64,000 bases of DNA from contig NZ_JBJXCY010000001.1 in the NCBI RefSeq assembly GCF_046159835.1, forward strand, positions 372,001 to 436,000, in the 5' to 3' direction. This stretch comes from JACKJK01 sp046159835. GTDB taxonomy: Bacteria; Pseudomonadota; Alphaproteobacteria; Rhizobiales; Tepidamorphaceae. Under the pieces are notes generated by a model that searched no databases, had not been told where the DNA came from, and was given only the letters and a program-made list of their open reading frames with translations. Every line of letters starts with the position of its first letter. Position 1 is the stretch's first letter. Of this stretch, positions 56,195 to 64,000 are shown one piece after another. The translations under genes were made by a program, and so were the position numbers.

Positions 56195-56229
56195 TTTCAA
56201 AGATCAACGAAAACTCGAGGGGTTGAGCA

Positions 56230-56601
56230 ATGCTGCGTTTCACCAAGGACCATGAGTGGGTGCGTGTCGAAGGCGATGAGGCGACGGTCGGCATCACCGA
56301 TTTCGCCCAGTCACAGCTTGGCGATGTCGTCTATGTCGAGCTGCCGGACGTGGGCCGCAGCGTGACCGCCGGCGGCGAGGCCGCGGTGGTGGAATCGGTG
56401 AAGGCCGCCAGCGAGGTTTATGCGCCCCTGACCGGCGAAGTCAGCGCCGTGAACGACGCGCTCGGCGAAGCGCCCTCCACCGTGAACGACGATCCGCAGG
56501 GCAATGGGTGGTTCATGAAGATCAAGATGTCCGACAAGTCCCAGCTCGACGAGCTGATGGACGAGGATGCCTACAAGAAGTTCGTCGAAGAGCAGGAGTA
56601 G
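56230..56601 (+). CDS. gcvH: Glycine cleavage system H protein
   Basis: Lipoyl carrier of the glycine cleavage system. The 123-residue protein has FTKDHEWV at the N-terminus, and the lipoylated Lys in ESVKAASEVYAPLTG near residue 60. It is 35 bases after gcvT, preceded by GAGGGG. The osmC-family gene starts 3 bases after its stop. Confidence 0.96.
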   Translation: MLRFTKDHEWVRVEGDEATVGITDFAQSQLGDVVYVELPDVGRSVTAGGEAAVVESVKAASEVYAPLTGEVSAVNDALGEAPSTVNDDPQGNGWFMKIKMSDKSQLDELMDEDAYKKFVEEQE

Positions 56602-56604
56602 CGC

Positions 56605-57069
56605 GTGGCGCATATCTACACCGCCGGGATCCGCTGGGCGCTGGAGGGCGCGGACTTCGCCTCCAACGACTATTCGCGCGGCCACACCTGGTCTTTCGAC
56701 GGCGGCGTCGAGGTTCCGGCGTCGTCTTCACCCAGCGTCGTGCCGGTGCCGAAGTCGCGCGAGGATGCGGTCGACCCGGAAGAAGCCTTCGTCGCCAGCC
56801 TGTCGAGCTGCCACATGCTGTGGTTTCTCGATCTCGCGCGCCGCGCGGGCTTCGTCGTCACGGCTTACGAGGACAATGCCGACGGCGAGATGAAGAAGAA
56901 CGGTGAGGGCAGAATCGCCATCACCTCGGTCACCTTGCGCCCCAAGGCGACCTTCGAGGGTGACGCGCCGGATGCCGCCAAGCTCCACGCCCTGCACCAC
57001 GATGCGCACGAGGCGTGCTTCATCGCCAATTCCGTGAAGACCGATATCTGGCTCGAACCGAGAACCTGA
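56605..57069 (+). CDS. OsmC/Ohr-family protein inside the gcv operon
   Basis: A 154-residue protein of the OsmC/Ohr superfamily, predicted to reduce organic or fatty acid hydroperoxides. Two cysteines lie in the family positions: LSSCHMLWFLDLARRAG (about residue 72) and HEACFIANS (about residue 138). The N-terminal part (HIYTAGIRWALEGADF, SFDGG) matches as well. GTG 56605 is the start, 3 bases after gcvH, and gcvPA follows 13 bases later, so it must be transcribed with the glycine cleavage genes. Confidence 0.87.
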   Translation: MAHIYTAGIRWALEGADFASNDYSRGHTWSFDGGVEVPASSSPSVVPVPKSREDAVDPEEAFVASLSSCHMLWFLDLARRAGFVVTAYEDNADGEMKKNGEGRIAITSVTLRPKATFEGDAPDAAKLHALHHDAHEACFIANSVKTDIWLEPRT

Positions 57070-57082
57070 AGGAAGCCAGCCG

Positions 57083-58426
57083 ATGCGCTACCTGCCGCTG
57101 ACCGATGCCGACCGGGCCGAGATGCTGGCCGATGTGGGCGTCGATTCGATCGACGCGCTGTTTGACACGATCCCGAAGAAGGCACGCCTCGACGACCTGC
57201 TGGACCTGCCGCGCACCAAGGGCGAACTGGAGGTCGAGCGACTGCTCGGCGCCATGTCGGCGAAGAACGTCGCCGCCGGCTCCGTCCCCTTCTTCGTCGG
57301 CGCCGGGGCCTATCGCCACCACGTGCCCGCAAGTGTCGATCACCTGATCCAGCGCTCGGAATTCCTGACCTCCTACACGCCGTACCAACCGGAAATCACG
57401 CAGGGCACGCTGCAATACCTGTTCGAATTCCAGACGCAGGTCGCGCGCCTCACCGGCATGGATGTGGCCAACGCCTCCATGTACGACGGCTCCACCGGCA
57501 CCGCCGAGGCCGTGCTGATGGCGCACCGCGTCACCCGCCGCAACAAGGCGGTGCTGTCCGGCTCGCTGCACCCGCACTACCGCGACGTGGTGGAAACGGT
57601 CTCGCGCATGGCCGGCGACGAGGTCGTGGCGCTGCCCGCCGACCCGGCGGGGGCCGAGGATATCCTCTCGCAGATCGACGACACGGTCTCCTGCGTCGTC
57701 GTGCAGACGCCCGGCGTCTTCGGCAACCTGACGGACCTGACCCCTATCGCTGAGAAGGCGCACGAGCACGGCGCATTGCTGATCGCGGTGTTTACGGAAG
57801 TCGTCAGCCTCGGCCTGATCCAGCCGCCCGGCGAGATGGGTGCCGACATCGTCGTCGGCGAAGGGCAGGGCATTGGCAACGGGCTGAACTTCGGCGGGCC
57901 GTATGTCGGCCTGTTCGCCACGCGCCAGAAATACGTGCGGCAGATGCCGGGCCGCTTGTGCGGCGAGACGGTGGATGCGGAAGGGCGGCGCGGCTACGTG
58001 CTGACGCTCTCGACCCGCGAACAGCACATCCGCCGCGACAAGGCGACGTCCAACATCTGCACCAATTCGGGCCTTTGCTGCCTCGCCTTTACCATCCACC
58101 TGTCACTCATGGGCGATCTCGGGCTGACGCGCCTTGCCGAGTTGAACCACGCAAACGCGGTACAGCTTGCCGATGCGCTGGACGGGGTGAACGGTGTCGA
58201 GGTCCTTTCCGAGACCTTCTTCAACGAGTTCGCGATTCGGGTGCCGCGTGACGCCGCGCAGGTGATCGAGCAGCTTGCATTGCGCAACGTGCTGGGCGGG
58301 GTGCCCTATTCGCGCATCGACCCGAATGCCGGGCTGGACGACGTGATCCTCGTCGCCGCCACCGAGGTCAACACCGATGCCGACCGTGTCGCCTACACGG
58401 TCGCACTGAGCGAGGTGCTGGGATGA
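57083..58426 (+). CDS. gcvPA: Glycine dehydrogenase (decarboxylating), subunit 1
   Basis: N-terminal half of the split P protein, which decarboxylates glycine with PLP and passes the aminomethyl group to the H protein. The 447-residue protein has FFVGAGAYRHHVPA, SYTPYQPEITQGTLQYLFEFQ, NASMYDGSTG and ICTNSGLCCLAF. AGGAAG is upstream of ATG 57083. It overlaps gcvPB by 4 bases (ATGA). Confidence 0.96.
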   Translation: MRYLPLTDADRAEMLADVGVDSIDALFDTIPKKARLDDLLDLPRTKGELEVERLLGAMSAKNVAAGSVPFFVGAGAYRHHVPASVDHLIQRSEFLTSYTPYQPEITQGTLQYLFEFQTQVARLTGMDVANASMYDGSTGTAEAVLMAHRVTRRNKAVLSGSLHPHYRDVVETVSRMAGDEVVALPADPAGAEDILSQIDDTVSCVVVQTPGVFGNLTDLTPIAEKAHEHGALLIAVFTEVVSLGLIQPPGEMGADIVVGEGQGIGNGLNFGGPYVGLFATRQKYVRQMPGRLCGETVDAEGRRGYVLTLSTREQHIRRDKATSNICTNSGLCCLAFTIHLSLMGDLGLTRLAELNHANAVQLADALDGVNGVEVLSETFFNEFAIRVPRDAAQVIEQLALRNVLGGVPYSRIDPNAGLDDVILVAATEVNTDADRVAYTVALSEVLG

Positions 58427-59991
58427 GCATGAACAACCAGGGACGCCCCTCTGCCCCGACGCAGGGCGACAGCAGCGCGCCCGACACCTACACCGGCAAT
58501 GCCGCGCTGATGATCGAGGAGCCATTGCTCTTCGAGATCGGTCAGACGGACAATTGCGGCGTCGACATTCCGCCAGCCCCTGAAGTCAGGTCCCGGCTCG
58601 GCAAGCTGAAGCGAAAGCAGAAGGCCGGACTGCCGGCCCTGAGCGAGCCGGAGGCCATGCGCCACTATGTGCGGCTGTCGCAGAAGAACTACGCCATCGA
58701 CATGGGGCTCTATCCGCTCGGCTCCTGCACGATGAAGCACAACCCGCGCCTCAACGAGAAGATGGCGCGGCTGCCCGGTTTTGCCGACGTGCACCCGTTG
58801 CAGCCGGTCTCCACCGTTCAGGGCGCGATCGAACTGATCGACACGCTCGCTGAATGGCTGAAGACCATGACCGGCATGGCGGCCGTTGCCATGAGCCCCA
58901 AGGCCGGCGCGCATGGCGAACTGTGCGGGATGATGGCGATCAAGGCAGCGCTGGAATCACGCGGCGAAGGTGACACGCGCACCGTGGTGCTGGTGCCGGA
59001 ATCCGCCCACGGCACCAACCCGGCGACCGCAGCCCTGCTTGGCTACTCCGTGAAGGCCATCCCCGCCCGCAAGGACGGCACCGTCGATCCGGCATCGGTG
59101 AGGGAACTGCTGGATGACACGGTCGCCGGCATCATGCTCACCAACCCCAACACCTGCGGGCTGTTCGAGCGCGACGTGATCGAGATCGCCGACGCGGTGC
59201 ACGAGGCAGGGGCCTACTTCTATTGCGACGGTGCGAACTTCAACGCCATCGTCGGCAAGGCGCGTCCCGGCGACCTCGGCATCGACGCCATGCACATCAA
59301 CCTGCACAAGACGTTCTCCACGCCTCATGGCGGTGGCGGGCCGGGCGCAGGCCCGGTGGTGCTGTCGGAAGCGCTGGCACCCTTCGCGCCGGTCCCCTTC
59401 GTCAGCCGGGCGGAAGACCTGTTCGGTCTCGTCGAACACACGAAGGACGAGGCCAAGCCCTTTGGCCGCATGACCGCCTTCCACGGGCAGATGGGCATGT
59501 TCGTGCGCGCGCTGTCCTACATGCTGGCGCATGGTTCGGACGGCATGCGGCAGGCCTCCGAGGATGCCGTGCTCAACGCCAACTACGTGCGCACGAAACT
59601 CTCCGACGTGATGACCCAGCCCTTCGGCAACCAGGTCTGCATGCACGAAGTGCTGTTCGACGATTCCTTCCTGAAGGATACCGGCGTCTCGACCCTCGAC
59701 TTCGCCAAGGCGATGATTGACGAGGGCTACCACCCGATGACGATGTATTTCCCGCTGGTGGTGCATGGCGCGATGCTGATCGAGCCGACCGAATCGGAAT
59801 CCAAGGCCAGTCTCGATCTGTTCATCGCCACCATGCGCGACCTCGTCTCGGCCGCGAAGGCAGGCAAGACCGGGCGCTTCTCCGGCGCGCCCTACTACGC
59901 GCCGCGCCGCCGCCTCGACGAGACGCAGGCCGCCCGCAACCCGCGCCTCAAGTGGACGCCGCCGGAACCGGCGCAGGAAGCGGCCGAATAG
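58423..59991 (+). CDS. gcvPB: Glycine dehydrogenase (decarboxylating), subunit 2
   Basis: C-terminal half of the split P protein; it holds the PLP lysine. The 522-residue protein has an N-terminal extension (about 25 residues, Ser/Gln-rich), then LGSCTMKHNPR, SAHGTNPATAALLG, NPNTCGLFE and HINLHKTFSTPHGGGGPGAG (PLP lysine). It overlaps gcvPA by 4 bases and is followed by a strong bidirectional terminator. Confidence 0.96.
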   Translation: MSMNNQGRPSAPTQGDSSAPDTYTGNAALMIEEPLLFEIGQTDNCGVDIPPAPEVRSRLGKLKRKQKAGLPALSEPEAMRHYVRLSQKNYAIDMGLYPLGSCTMKHNPRLNEKMARLPGFADVHPLQPVSTVQGAIELIDTLAEWLKTMTGMAAVAMSPKAGAHGELCGMMAIKAALESRGEGDTRTVVLVPESAHGTNPATAALLGYSVKAIPARKDGTVDPASVRELLDDTVAGIMLTNPNTCGLFERDVIEIADAVHEAGAYFYCDGANFNAIVGKARPGDLGIDAMHINLHKTFSTPHGGGGPGAGPVVLSEALAPFAPVPFVSRAEDLFGLVEHTKDEAKPFGRMTAFHGQMGMFVRALSYMLAHGSDGMRQASEDAVLNANYVRTKLSDVMTQPFGNQVCMHEVLFDDSFLKDTGVSTLDFAKAMIDEGYHPMTMYFPLVVHGAMLIEPTESESKASLDLFIATMRDLVSAAKAGKTGRFSGAPYYAPRRRLDETQAARNPRLKWTPPEPAQEAAE

Positions 59992-60005
59992 AGAAGGCGG
60001 AAACG

Positions 60006-60038
60006 AAAAAGGCCCCGGTGTTTCAACCGGGGCCTTTT
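60006..60038. terminator. Bidirectional terminator between gcvPB and atpF
   Basis: AAAGGCCCCGGT (60008-60019) pairs with ACCGGGGCC (60026-60034) around GTTTCA and is followed by TTTT. On the minus strand the same stem is followed by TTTTTC. It ends both the gcv operon (plus strand) and the FO operon (minus strand). Confidence 0.93.
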
Positions 60039-60062
60039 CAAACTTGTCGATGGTCGGCGTCC

Positions 60063-60542
60063 TTACTGGAGCCGTGCCTTGATCTCGGAGATGGAGTCGG
60101 TGATCTGCTTGTTGGCAGCCGTACCGGTCATCTTGTCGGCGAGGATCTTCTCGGCCGCTGCAACGGCAACTTCGGCGGCAACCGAACGCACGTCCTGGAC
60201 GGCCTGTGCCTCGGCCTGCGCGATCTTCGTCTCGGCCATCTTCTGGCGGCGGGTGATGAGTTCCTCGACCGCCTGCTTGGCTTCCTCGGCCATGCGCGCT
60301 GCGTTGGATTCAGCGGCGGACACGATGTCGGCTGCTTCCTTCTCCGCATCGCGCTGCTTGCGCTGATACTCGGCCAGGAGCGCCTGCGCCTCCTCGCGAA
60401 GCTTGCGGGCTTCCTCAAGCTCGTCGGCGATGCGCACAGCGCGCTTGTCGAGCGCCGAGGTGATCTGGCCCGGCACGCGGACATAGATCACGATGCCGAG
60501 GAAGATGATGAGGCCGATCAGTGCCCAGAATGTTGCATCCAT
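60063..60542 (-). CDS. atpF: ATP synthase subunit b
   Basis: Stator stalk subunit of the FO part of ATP synthase. The 159-residue protein has one N-terminal membrane helix (FWALIGLIIFLGIVIYV) and a long Ala/Glu/Arg-rich coiled helix. In alphaproteobacteria the FO genes are apart from the F1 genes, as here. It is the last gene of the atpI-atpB-atpE-atpF'-atpF run, 21 bases after b'. Confidence 0.94.
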   Translation of the reverse strand: MDATFWALIGLIIFLGIVIYVRVPGQITSALDKRAVRIADELEEARKLREEAQALLAEYQRKQRDAEKEAADIVSAAESNAARMAEEAKQAVEELITRRQKMAETKIAQAEAQAVQDVRSVAAEVAVAAAEKILADKMTGTAANKQITDSISEIKARLQ

Positions 60543-60563
60543 GGTGCTGTCCTTATCCGGCGC

Positions 60564-61241
60564 CTAAGCGCGAACGTCCGCGACGGTCTTGCTCAGTTCC
60601 GCCTTGGTGGCCTTGCCGCCGCCAAGTGCCGAGACGATCTCTGCCGCAGCTTCGGTCGCGATCTCGTCGACATTGCTCATCGCCTGCGCCTTCACCTCGG
60701 CGATTCGCGCCTCGGCTTCCTGCATCCGCGTCGCAAGCGCGTCCTCCGCCTCGGTGCGCTCGGCATCGATGGACGACTGGACACGGTCTCGCGTGGATTT
60801 GGCGATCTCGTTGGCGCGCTGGCGCGCCTCGGCAAGCGACTGCTCGTAGGCTGCGATCGCCTCGTCCGTCTCGGACTTGAGGCGCTCGGCTTCCGCCAGG
60901 TCGCTGGCAATGCGGTCGTGACGCTGCTCGAGAGTCTGCGCGATGCGCGGCAGCACCATCTTCGACATCAGGTAGTAGAACAGGCCGAACGTGATCGCCA
61001 GCCAGACAAGCTGGGAGGCGAAGGTCGAGCTGTCGAACGGCGGGAAGGTTGCCCCGTGTTCGCCACCGTGGTCCGCGGCGGTGCCGACGGCGGTGTGCGT
61101 GTCGCCTTCGCCGTGGCCGGCTTCGCCCACCTGCGGCTCGCCTGCCGGCGGCAGGGCTTCGCCCGCGGCCGGTTCGTCGGTCTGGGTCAGTTGAATGTAA
61201 TCGCTCGCCATCTCGGCCAACCGTTGCTGGATTTCATGCAC
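60564..61241 (-). CDS. atpF2: ATP synthase subunit b'
   Basis: Second, non-identical stator subunit, as found in photosynthetic and many alphaproteobacterial ATP synthases. The 225-residue protein has a His/Gly-rich N-terminal extension of about 70 residues (GEAGHGEGDTHTAVG, DHGGEHG), then FPPFDSSTFASQLVWLAITF with the membrane helix, and a long amphipathic helix. ATG 61241 is supported by GGGAGA seven bases upstream; a Met ten codons later is an alternative. Confidence 0.92.
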   Translation of the reverse strand: MHEIQQRLAEMASDYIQLTQTDEPAAGEALPPAGEPQVGEAGHGEGDTHTAVGTAADHGGEHGATFPPFDSSTFASQLVWLAITFGLFYYLMSKMVLPRIAQTLEQRHDRIASDLAEAERLKSETDEAIAAYEQSLAEARQRANEIAKSTRDRVQSSIDAERTEAEDALATRMQEAEARIAEVKAQAMSNVDEIATEAAAEIVSALGGGKATKAELSKTVADVRA

Positions 61242-61342
61242 GTCTCTCCCGCACGGCTGGTGCCGGGCGGCGAGTCGCTGGAATCAGGTCCGGCGCACGC
61301 CCGTTTGATGGGGCGCGCCGGAGCCGGTGTCGAATTCGCCGA

Positions 61343-61567
61343 TTAGACGAACAGCAGGATGAGCGCGACGAGCAGCGAGAAGATGCCCAGCGCTTCCGTG
61401 ACGGCGAAGCCGAAGATCAGGCGGCCGAACTGGCCGTCAGCAGCCGACGGGTTGCGCAGTGCGCCCGCCAGGTAGTTGCCGAAGATCTGGCCCAGGCCGA
61501 TGCCCGCGCCGCCCATGCCGAGGCATGCGATGCCGGCACCGATGTACTTTGCTGCTTCCGCTTCCAT
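61343..61567 (-). CDS. atpE: ATP synthase subunit c
   Basis: Proteolipid subunit of the rotor ring. The 74-residue protein has two transmembrane helices. The first holds IGAGIACLGMGGAGIGLG, the polar loop has RNPSAADGQ, and the second has the essential carboxylate Glu in FAVTEALGIFSLLVAL. It lies 101 bases before b' and 97 bases after atpB. Confidence 0.96.
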   Translation of the reverse strand: MEAEAAKYIGAGIACLGMGGAGIGLGQIFGNYLAGALRNPSAADGQFGRLIFGFAVTEALGIFSLLVALILLFV

Positions 61568-61664
61568 TTTGTTGCTCCTTGACGAATGAACCGTGTTGGT
61601 TGGTAACCGCTGTTTCGAGATGACGCCGCAACCGGCGCCGGTGAAAGTCGTCTCGCCGCCCCGC

Positions 61665-62414
61665 CTAGTGGCTCGGGTGCAGCGCGTCGTTGAGATACAT
61701 GCAGGTCAGCACCGCAAACACATAGGCCTGCAGGAACGCGACCAGGAATTCCAGCGCCGTCAGGCCGACCGTCATGGCCAGCGGCAGGATCGAACCGACG
61801 ATGCCGACCGCGCCCGCCGTGCTCAGCGACACGATGAAGCCCGCGAAGACCTTCAGCGTGATGTGACCGGCCAGCATGTTGGCGAACAGACGCACCGAAA
61901 GGCTGATCGGGCGCGACAGGAACGAGATGACCTCGATCATCGTCACCAGCGGGATCAGGAGTGCGGGAACGCCATCGGGCACAAACAGCTTCAGGAAGCC
62001 GAGACCGTGCTTGTAGAAGCCGTAGATTACCACGGTCAGGATCACGACCATCGCGAGCGCGAACGTCACGATGATGTGGCTGGTGACCGTGAAGAAGTAG
62101 GGGAACATGCCGAGCAGGTTCGCCACGAGGATGAACATGAACAGCGAGAACACCAACGGGAAGAAGCGCAGGCCCTGGCTGCCGGCCGCGTCTCGCAACA
62201 TGCTGGCGATGAATTCGTAGGACATCTCGGCAATGGACTGGAGCCGCGTCGGCACCATGCCGCGCCCGGAGGTCGCCAGCATGAAGAAGGCAGTCGTCAC
62301 GGCCACGGTCGCCACCATGAACAGTGCCGAGTTCGTGAACGACAGGTCCAGGTCGCCGACCTCGATCGGAACGATTTTCTGGATCTGGAACTGGTGGATC
62401 GGATCGTTGGCCAC
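61665..62414 (-). CDS. atpB: ATP synthase subunit a
   Basis: Stationary proton channel subunit. The 249-residue protein has about five or six transmembrane segments, the essential Arg in SLSVRLFANMLAGH and the N-terminal DPIHQFQIQKIVPIEVGD typical of alphaproteobacterial AtpB. The start is GTG 62414. Confidence 0.95.
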   Translation of the reverse strand: MANDPIHQFQIQKIVPIEVGDLDLSFTNSALFMVATVAVTTAFFMLATSGRGMVPTRLQSIAEMSYEFIASMLRDAAGSQGLRFFPLVFSLFMFILVANLLGMFPYFFTVTSHIIVTFALAMVVILTVVIYGFYKHGLGFLKLFVPDGVPALLIPLVTMIEVISFLSRPISLSVRLFANMLAGHITLKVFAGFIVSLSTAGAVGIVGSILPLAMTVGLTALEFLVAFLQAYVFAVLTCMYLNDALHPSH

Positions 62415-62470
62415 GCGCCCTCAAGCCCCTGTTCGCGTCGGAGGAACGGTCTGCCCGCTCACCCTCATAT

Positions 62471-62833
62471 TCATTCGCCCTTTTCCGGCGGCTCGTTGAG
62501 CCGCGAAGCCGGGTCATCGACGAGTTTGGCTGCGCGAAGAATGTTGAGAATCCCCGCACCGAACCCAAGCATCAGGAAGACGATCAGCCCCCACGGAGCC
62601 GTGTCGAACACGCGGTCGATCAGCCACCCGAGCCCCGCACCGACGAGAATGCCGGCAACGAATTCCGAACTCATGCGCAGCGCTTGACCGAAGCCGCTGG
62701 CCGACGATCCGCGCCCCTTGGGTTCCGGGCTGGATTTGCCCTTCGCCTTGGACAGTGCTTCGCCGAGCCTGTCGAGACGGTCGTCTCCACCGGTGCGGCC
62801 TGCGCTGTCGCGCTCGTTCGTCTGCTCTGGCAT
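62471..62833 (-). CDS. atpI: ATP synthase accessory protein AtpI
   Basis: A small membrane protein usually at the head of the FO operon, involved in c-ring assembly. The 120-residue protein has a charged, Ser/Gly-rich N-terminal part of about 50 residues and two transmembrane helices (FVAGILVGAGLGWLIDRVF and WGLIVFLMLGFGAGILN). The ATG at 62833 is the likely start. The gap 62834-63080 between atpI and smc has no gene that I can support. Confidence 0.9.
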   Translation of the reverse strand: MPEQTNERDSAGRTGGDDRLDRLGEALSKAKGKSSPEPKGRGSSASGFGQALRMSSEFVAGILVGAGLGWLIDRVFDTAPWGLIVFLMLGFGAGILNILRAAKLVDDPASRLNEPPEKGE

Positions 62834-63080
62834 CGCGCTTCGGTCTGGCCCTGCGCTTTGCGCTGATGCAACCGCCCGACCACATTCTAACCGTGATCTG
62901 CGACGCTTGCTCGGGAAAGGGTCCTAGTGGTCCCTCGCCCCCCTGAAACCGCGCGCAACATAAAGAGCGGTCTGGACGGTGTCAAGAACCGCCACAATGG
63001 ACCTAAGTCTATGAAACCTTTGAATAAATGCCTGTTTTTGCACCGCCGTTGTGCGGCATGGGCGCACAGGACCCAAATCC

Positions 63081-64000
63081 TTATCCCGCTTCGCGAAGCT
63101 GTTCGGCTTCCGAAAGGTCCACCGAAACCAGCTGGCTGACCCCGCGCTCGCCCATTGTGACGCCGAAAAGCCGGTCCATCCGGGCCATCGTGATCGGGTT
63201 GTGGGTGATGAGCAGGAATCGGGTCTCGGTGGAGCGGACCATCTCTTCCATCAGGTCGCAGAAGCGCTCCACGTTTGCATCGTCCAGCGGCGCGTCAACC
63301 TCGTCCAGCACGCAGATCGGCGAGGGATTCGTCAGGAACACCGCGAAGATGAGCGCGGTCGCCGTCAGCGCCTGCTCGCCGCCCGAAAGCAGGGTGAGGA
63401 CCTGCGGCCGCTTGCCCGGCGGGCGCGCGATGATTTCAAGCCCCGCTTCCAGCGGATCGTCGGAGCCCTCGAGCTTCAATTCCGCCGTGCCGCCGCCGAA
63501 TAATGTCGTGAACAGCCTCTGGAAATGGTTGTTCACCGTGGAGAAGGAGGCGAGCAGGCGTTCGCGGCCTTCCTTGTTGAGACTGGCGATTCCCTGCCGC
63601 AGCCGGGCGATGGCCTGTTCCAGGTCGGCCTTTTCCGAGACCAGCCCGTCATGTTCCTTCTGGGCTTCCTCGGATTCAATCTCGGCGCGCAGGTTGACCG
63701 CGCCGAGCCGGTCGCGGTCGCGCTTGAGCTGTTCCAACGTGCGTTCCAGCTGGCCGCGCTCGGGCAGCGTGTCGTCCGGCCCGTAGCCGGTCATGGCGAA
63801 GACCTCTGACGGTGCACATTCCAGTGTTTCGAGGATGTGCTCCTCGATGTCGGCAAGCCGCTGCCGCAATCCTTCCAGCGTTGCTTCGCCGCGAGCCTGC
63901 GCCTCGCGCGCCTCCGCCACGGCGGCATCGGCTTCGCGCACGCCCCGGTCGGCCTCGCGCAGCACGCTTTCGGCTTCGGCCAGGGCGTCGGCGGCACCGC
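63081..64000 (-). CDS. smc: Chromosome segregation protein SMC, C-terminal part (gene continues beyond the window)
   Basis: Condensin-like ATPase of chromosome organisation. About 306 residues of the C-terminal half are present: a coiled-coil, then the C-terminal ATPase lobe with the ABC signature LLSGGEQALTATAL and Walker B CVLDEVDAPLDD followed by the H-loop TRFLLITHNP. The frame is open to the end of the window, so the start is outside it. Confidence 0.95.
   Translation of the reverse strand, partial: GAADALAEAESVLREADRGVREADAAVAEAREAQARGEATLEGLRQRLADIEEHILETLECAPSEVFAMTGYGPDDTLPERGQLERTLEQLKRDRDRLGAVNLRAEIESEEAQKEHDGLVSEKADLEQAIARLRQGIASLNKEGRERLLASFSTVNNHFQRLFTTLFGGGTAELKLEGSDDPLEAGLEIIARPPGKRPQVLTLLSGGEQALTATALIFAVFLTNPSPICVLDEVDAPLDDANVERFCDLMEEMVRSTETRFLLITHNPITMARMDRLFGVTMGERGVSQLVSVDLSEAEQLREAG

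Noticed and set aside
62834..63080. The atpI-smc gap as a location for a tRNA or small gene
   Set aside because: No cloverleaf pattern, CCA end or conserved reading frame was seen.
1..64000. CRISPR array, prophage, transposase or attachment site
   Set aside because: No regularly spaced repeats, no terminal inverted repeats with a transposase and no integrase were found.

Overview
The window is a GC-rich, gene-dense stretch of chromosome from an alphaproteobacterium, most likely of the order Hyphomicrobiales (Rhizobiales). The evidence is the split FO ATP synthase cluster with b and b' subunits, an aa3 cytochrome oxidase cluster that includes SURF1, CtaG and a DUF983 protein, an IalB-family protein, small DUF1127, DUF2093 and DUF4170 genes, and a lipid A/Kdo cluster joined to pmbA and cysQ. 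I cannot name the genus. I see no insertion sequences, phage genes, CRISPR array, tRNA or rRNA. Almost everything looks like core genome, with a few accessory-looking pieces.

Layout. 0-9.5 kb: the end of pgi, mutL, a PPOX-family flavoprotein with a palindromic operator, rsmD and an rluB-type pseudouridine synthase (overlapping), tadA, a YqgE-family gene, a large membrane GGDEF/EAL protein and an acetyltransferase. 9.5-19 kb (minus strand): an M16 protease and thrC, then surf1, DUF983, coxC, ctaG, a short ctaF-like gene, ctaB, coxA and coxB. 19.4-25 kb: ialB-family gene, tldD, a 53-residue lipoprotein, a DUF937 protein, a second GGDEF/EAL protein and a DUF1127 gene whose leader holds a perfect hairpin. 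25-31 kb: a LysR regulator, gshA, rsmE, acetyltransferase, a secreted PAN-domain protein and a soluble chemoreceptor. 31-35.6 kb: ubiA, a GNAT/C39-like peptidase fusion, a RimK-like ATP-grasp ligase, an ABM-domain protein and a gene of unknown function.

35.8-47 kb: pmbA-cysQ-DUF4170-msbA-acyltransferase-waaA-lpxK (lipid A and Kdo assembly and export), DUF2093, xseA and purD. 46.5-50.9 kb: a tightly overlapping run of an alpha/beta hydrolase with the complete fluoroacetate-dehalogenase residue set, an APH-fold kinase-like protein and a patatin phospholipase, then a DsbD N-terminal-like protein and a peroxiredoxin. 50.9-53.8 kb (minus): DUF1697, rnhA, thrB, ispH. 54-60 kb: a lipoprotein, then a promoter, a tandem glycine riboswitch and gcvT-gcvH-osmC-gcvPA-gcvPB, closed by a bidirectional terminator. 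60-64 kb (minus): the FO genes atpI-atpB-atpE-atpF'-atpF and the end of smc.

The best candidate for an undescribed system is the pair at 32052-34629, possibly with the ABM gene after it: an acetyltransferase fused to a papain-like peptidase, one base upstream of an ATP-grasp amide ligase. This combination suggests making, modifying and trimming a peptide or amide-linked metabolite, but no substrate is visible. Other points worth a second look are the predicted C-F bond hydrolase, the OsmC gene inside the glycine cleavage operon, the DUF1127 leader hairpin, and several perfect palindromes in intergenic regions.
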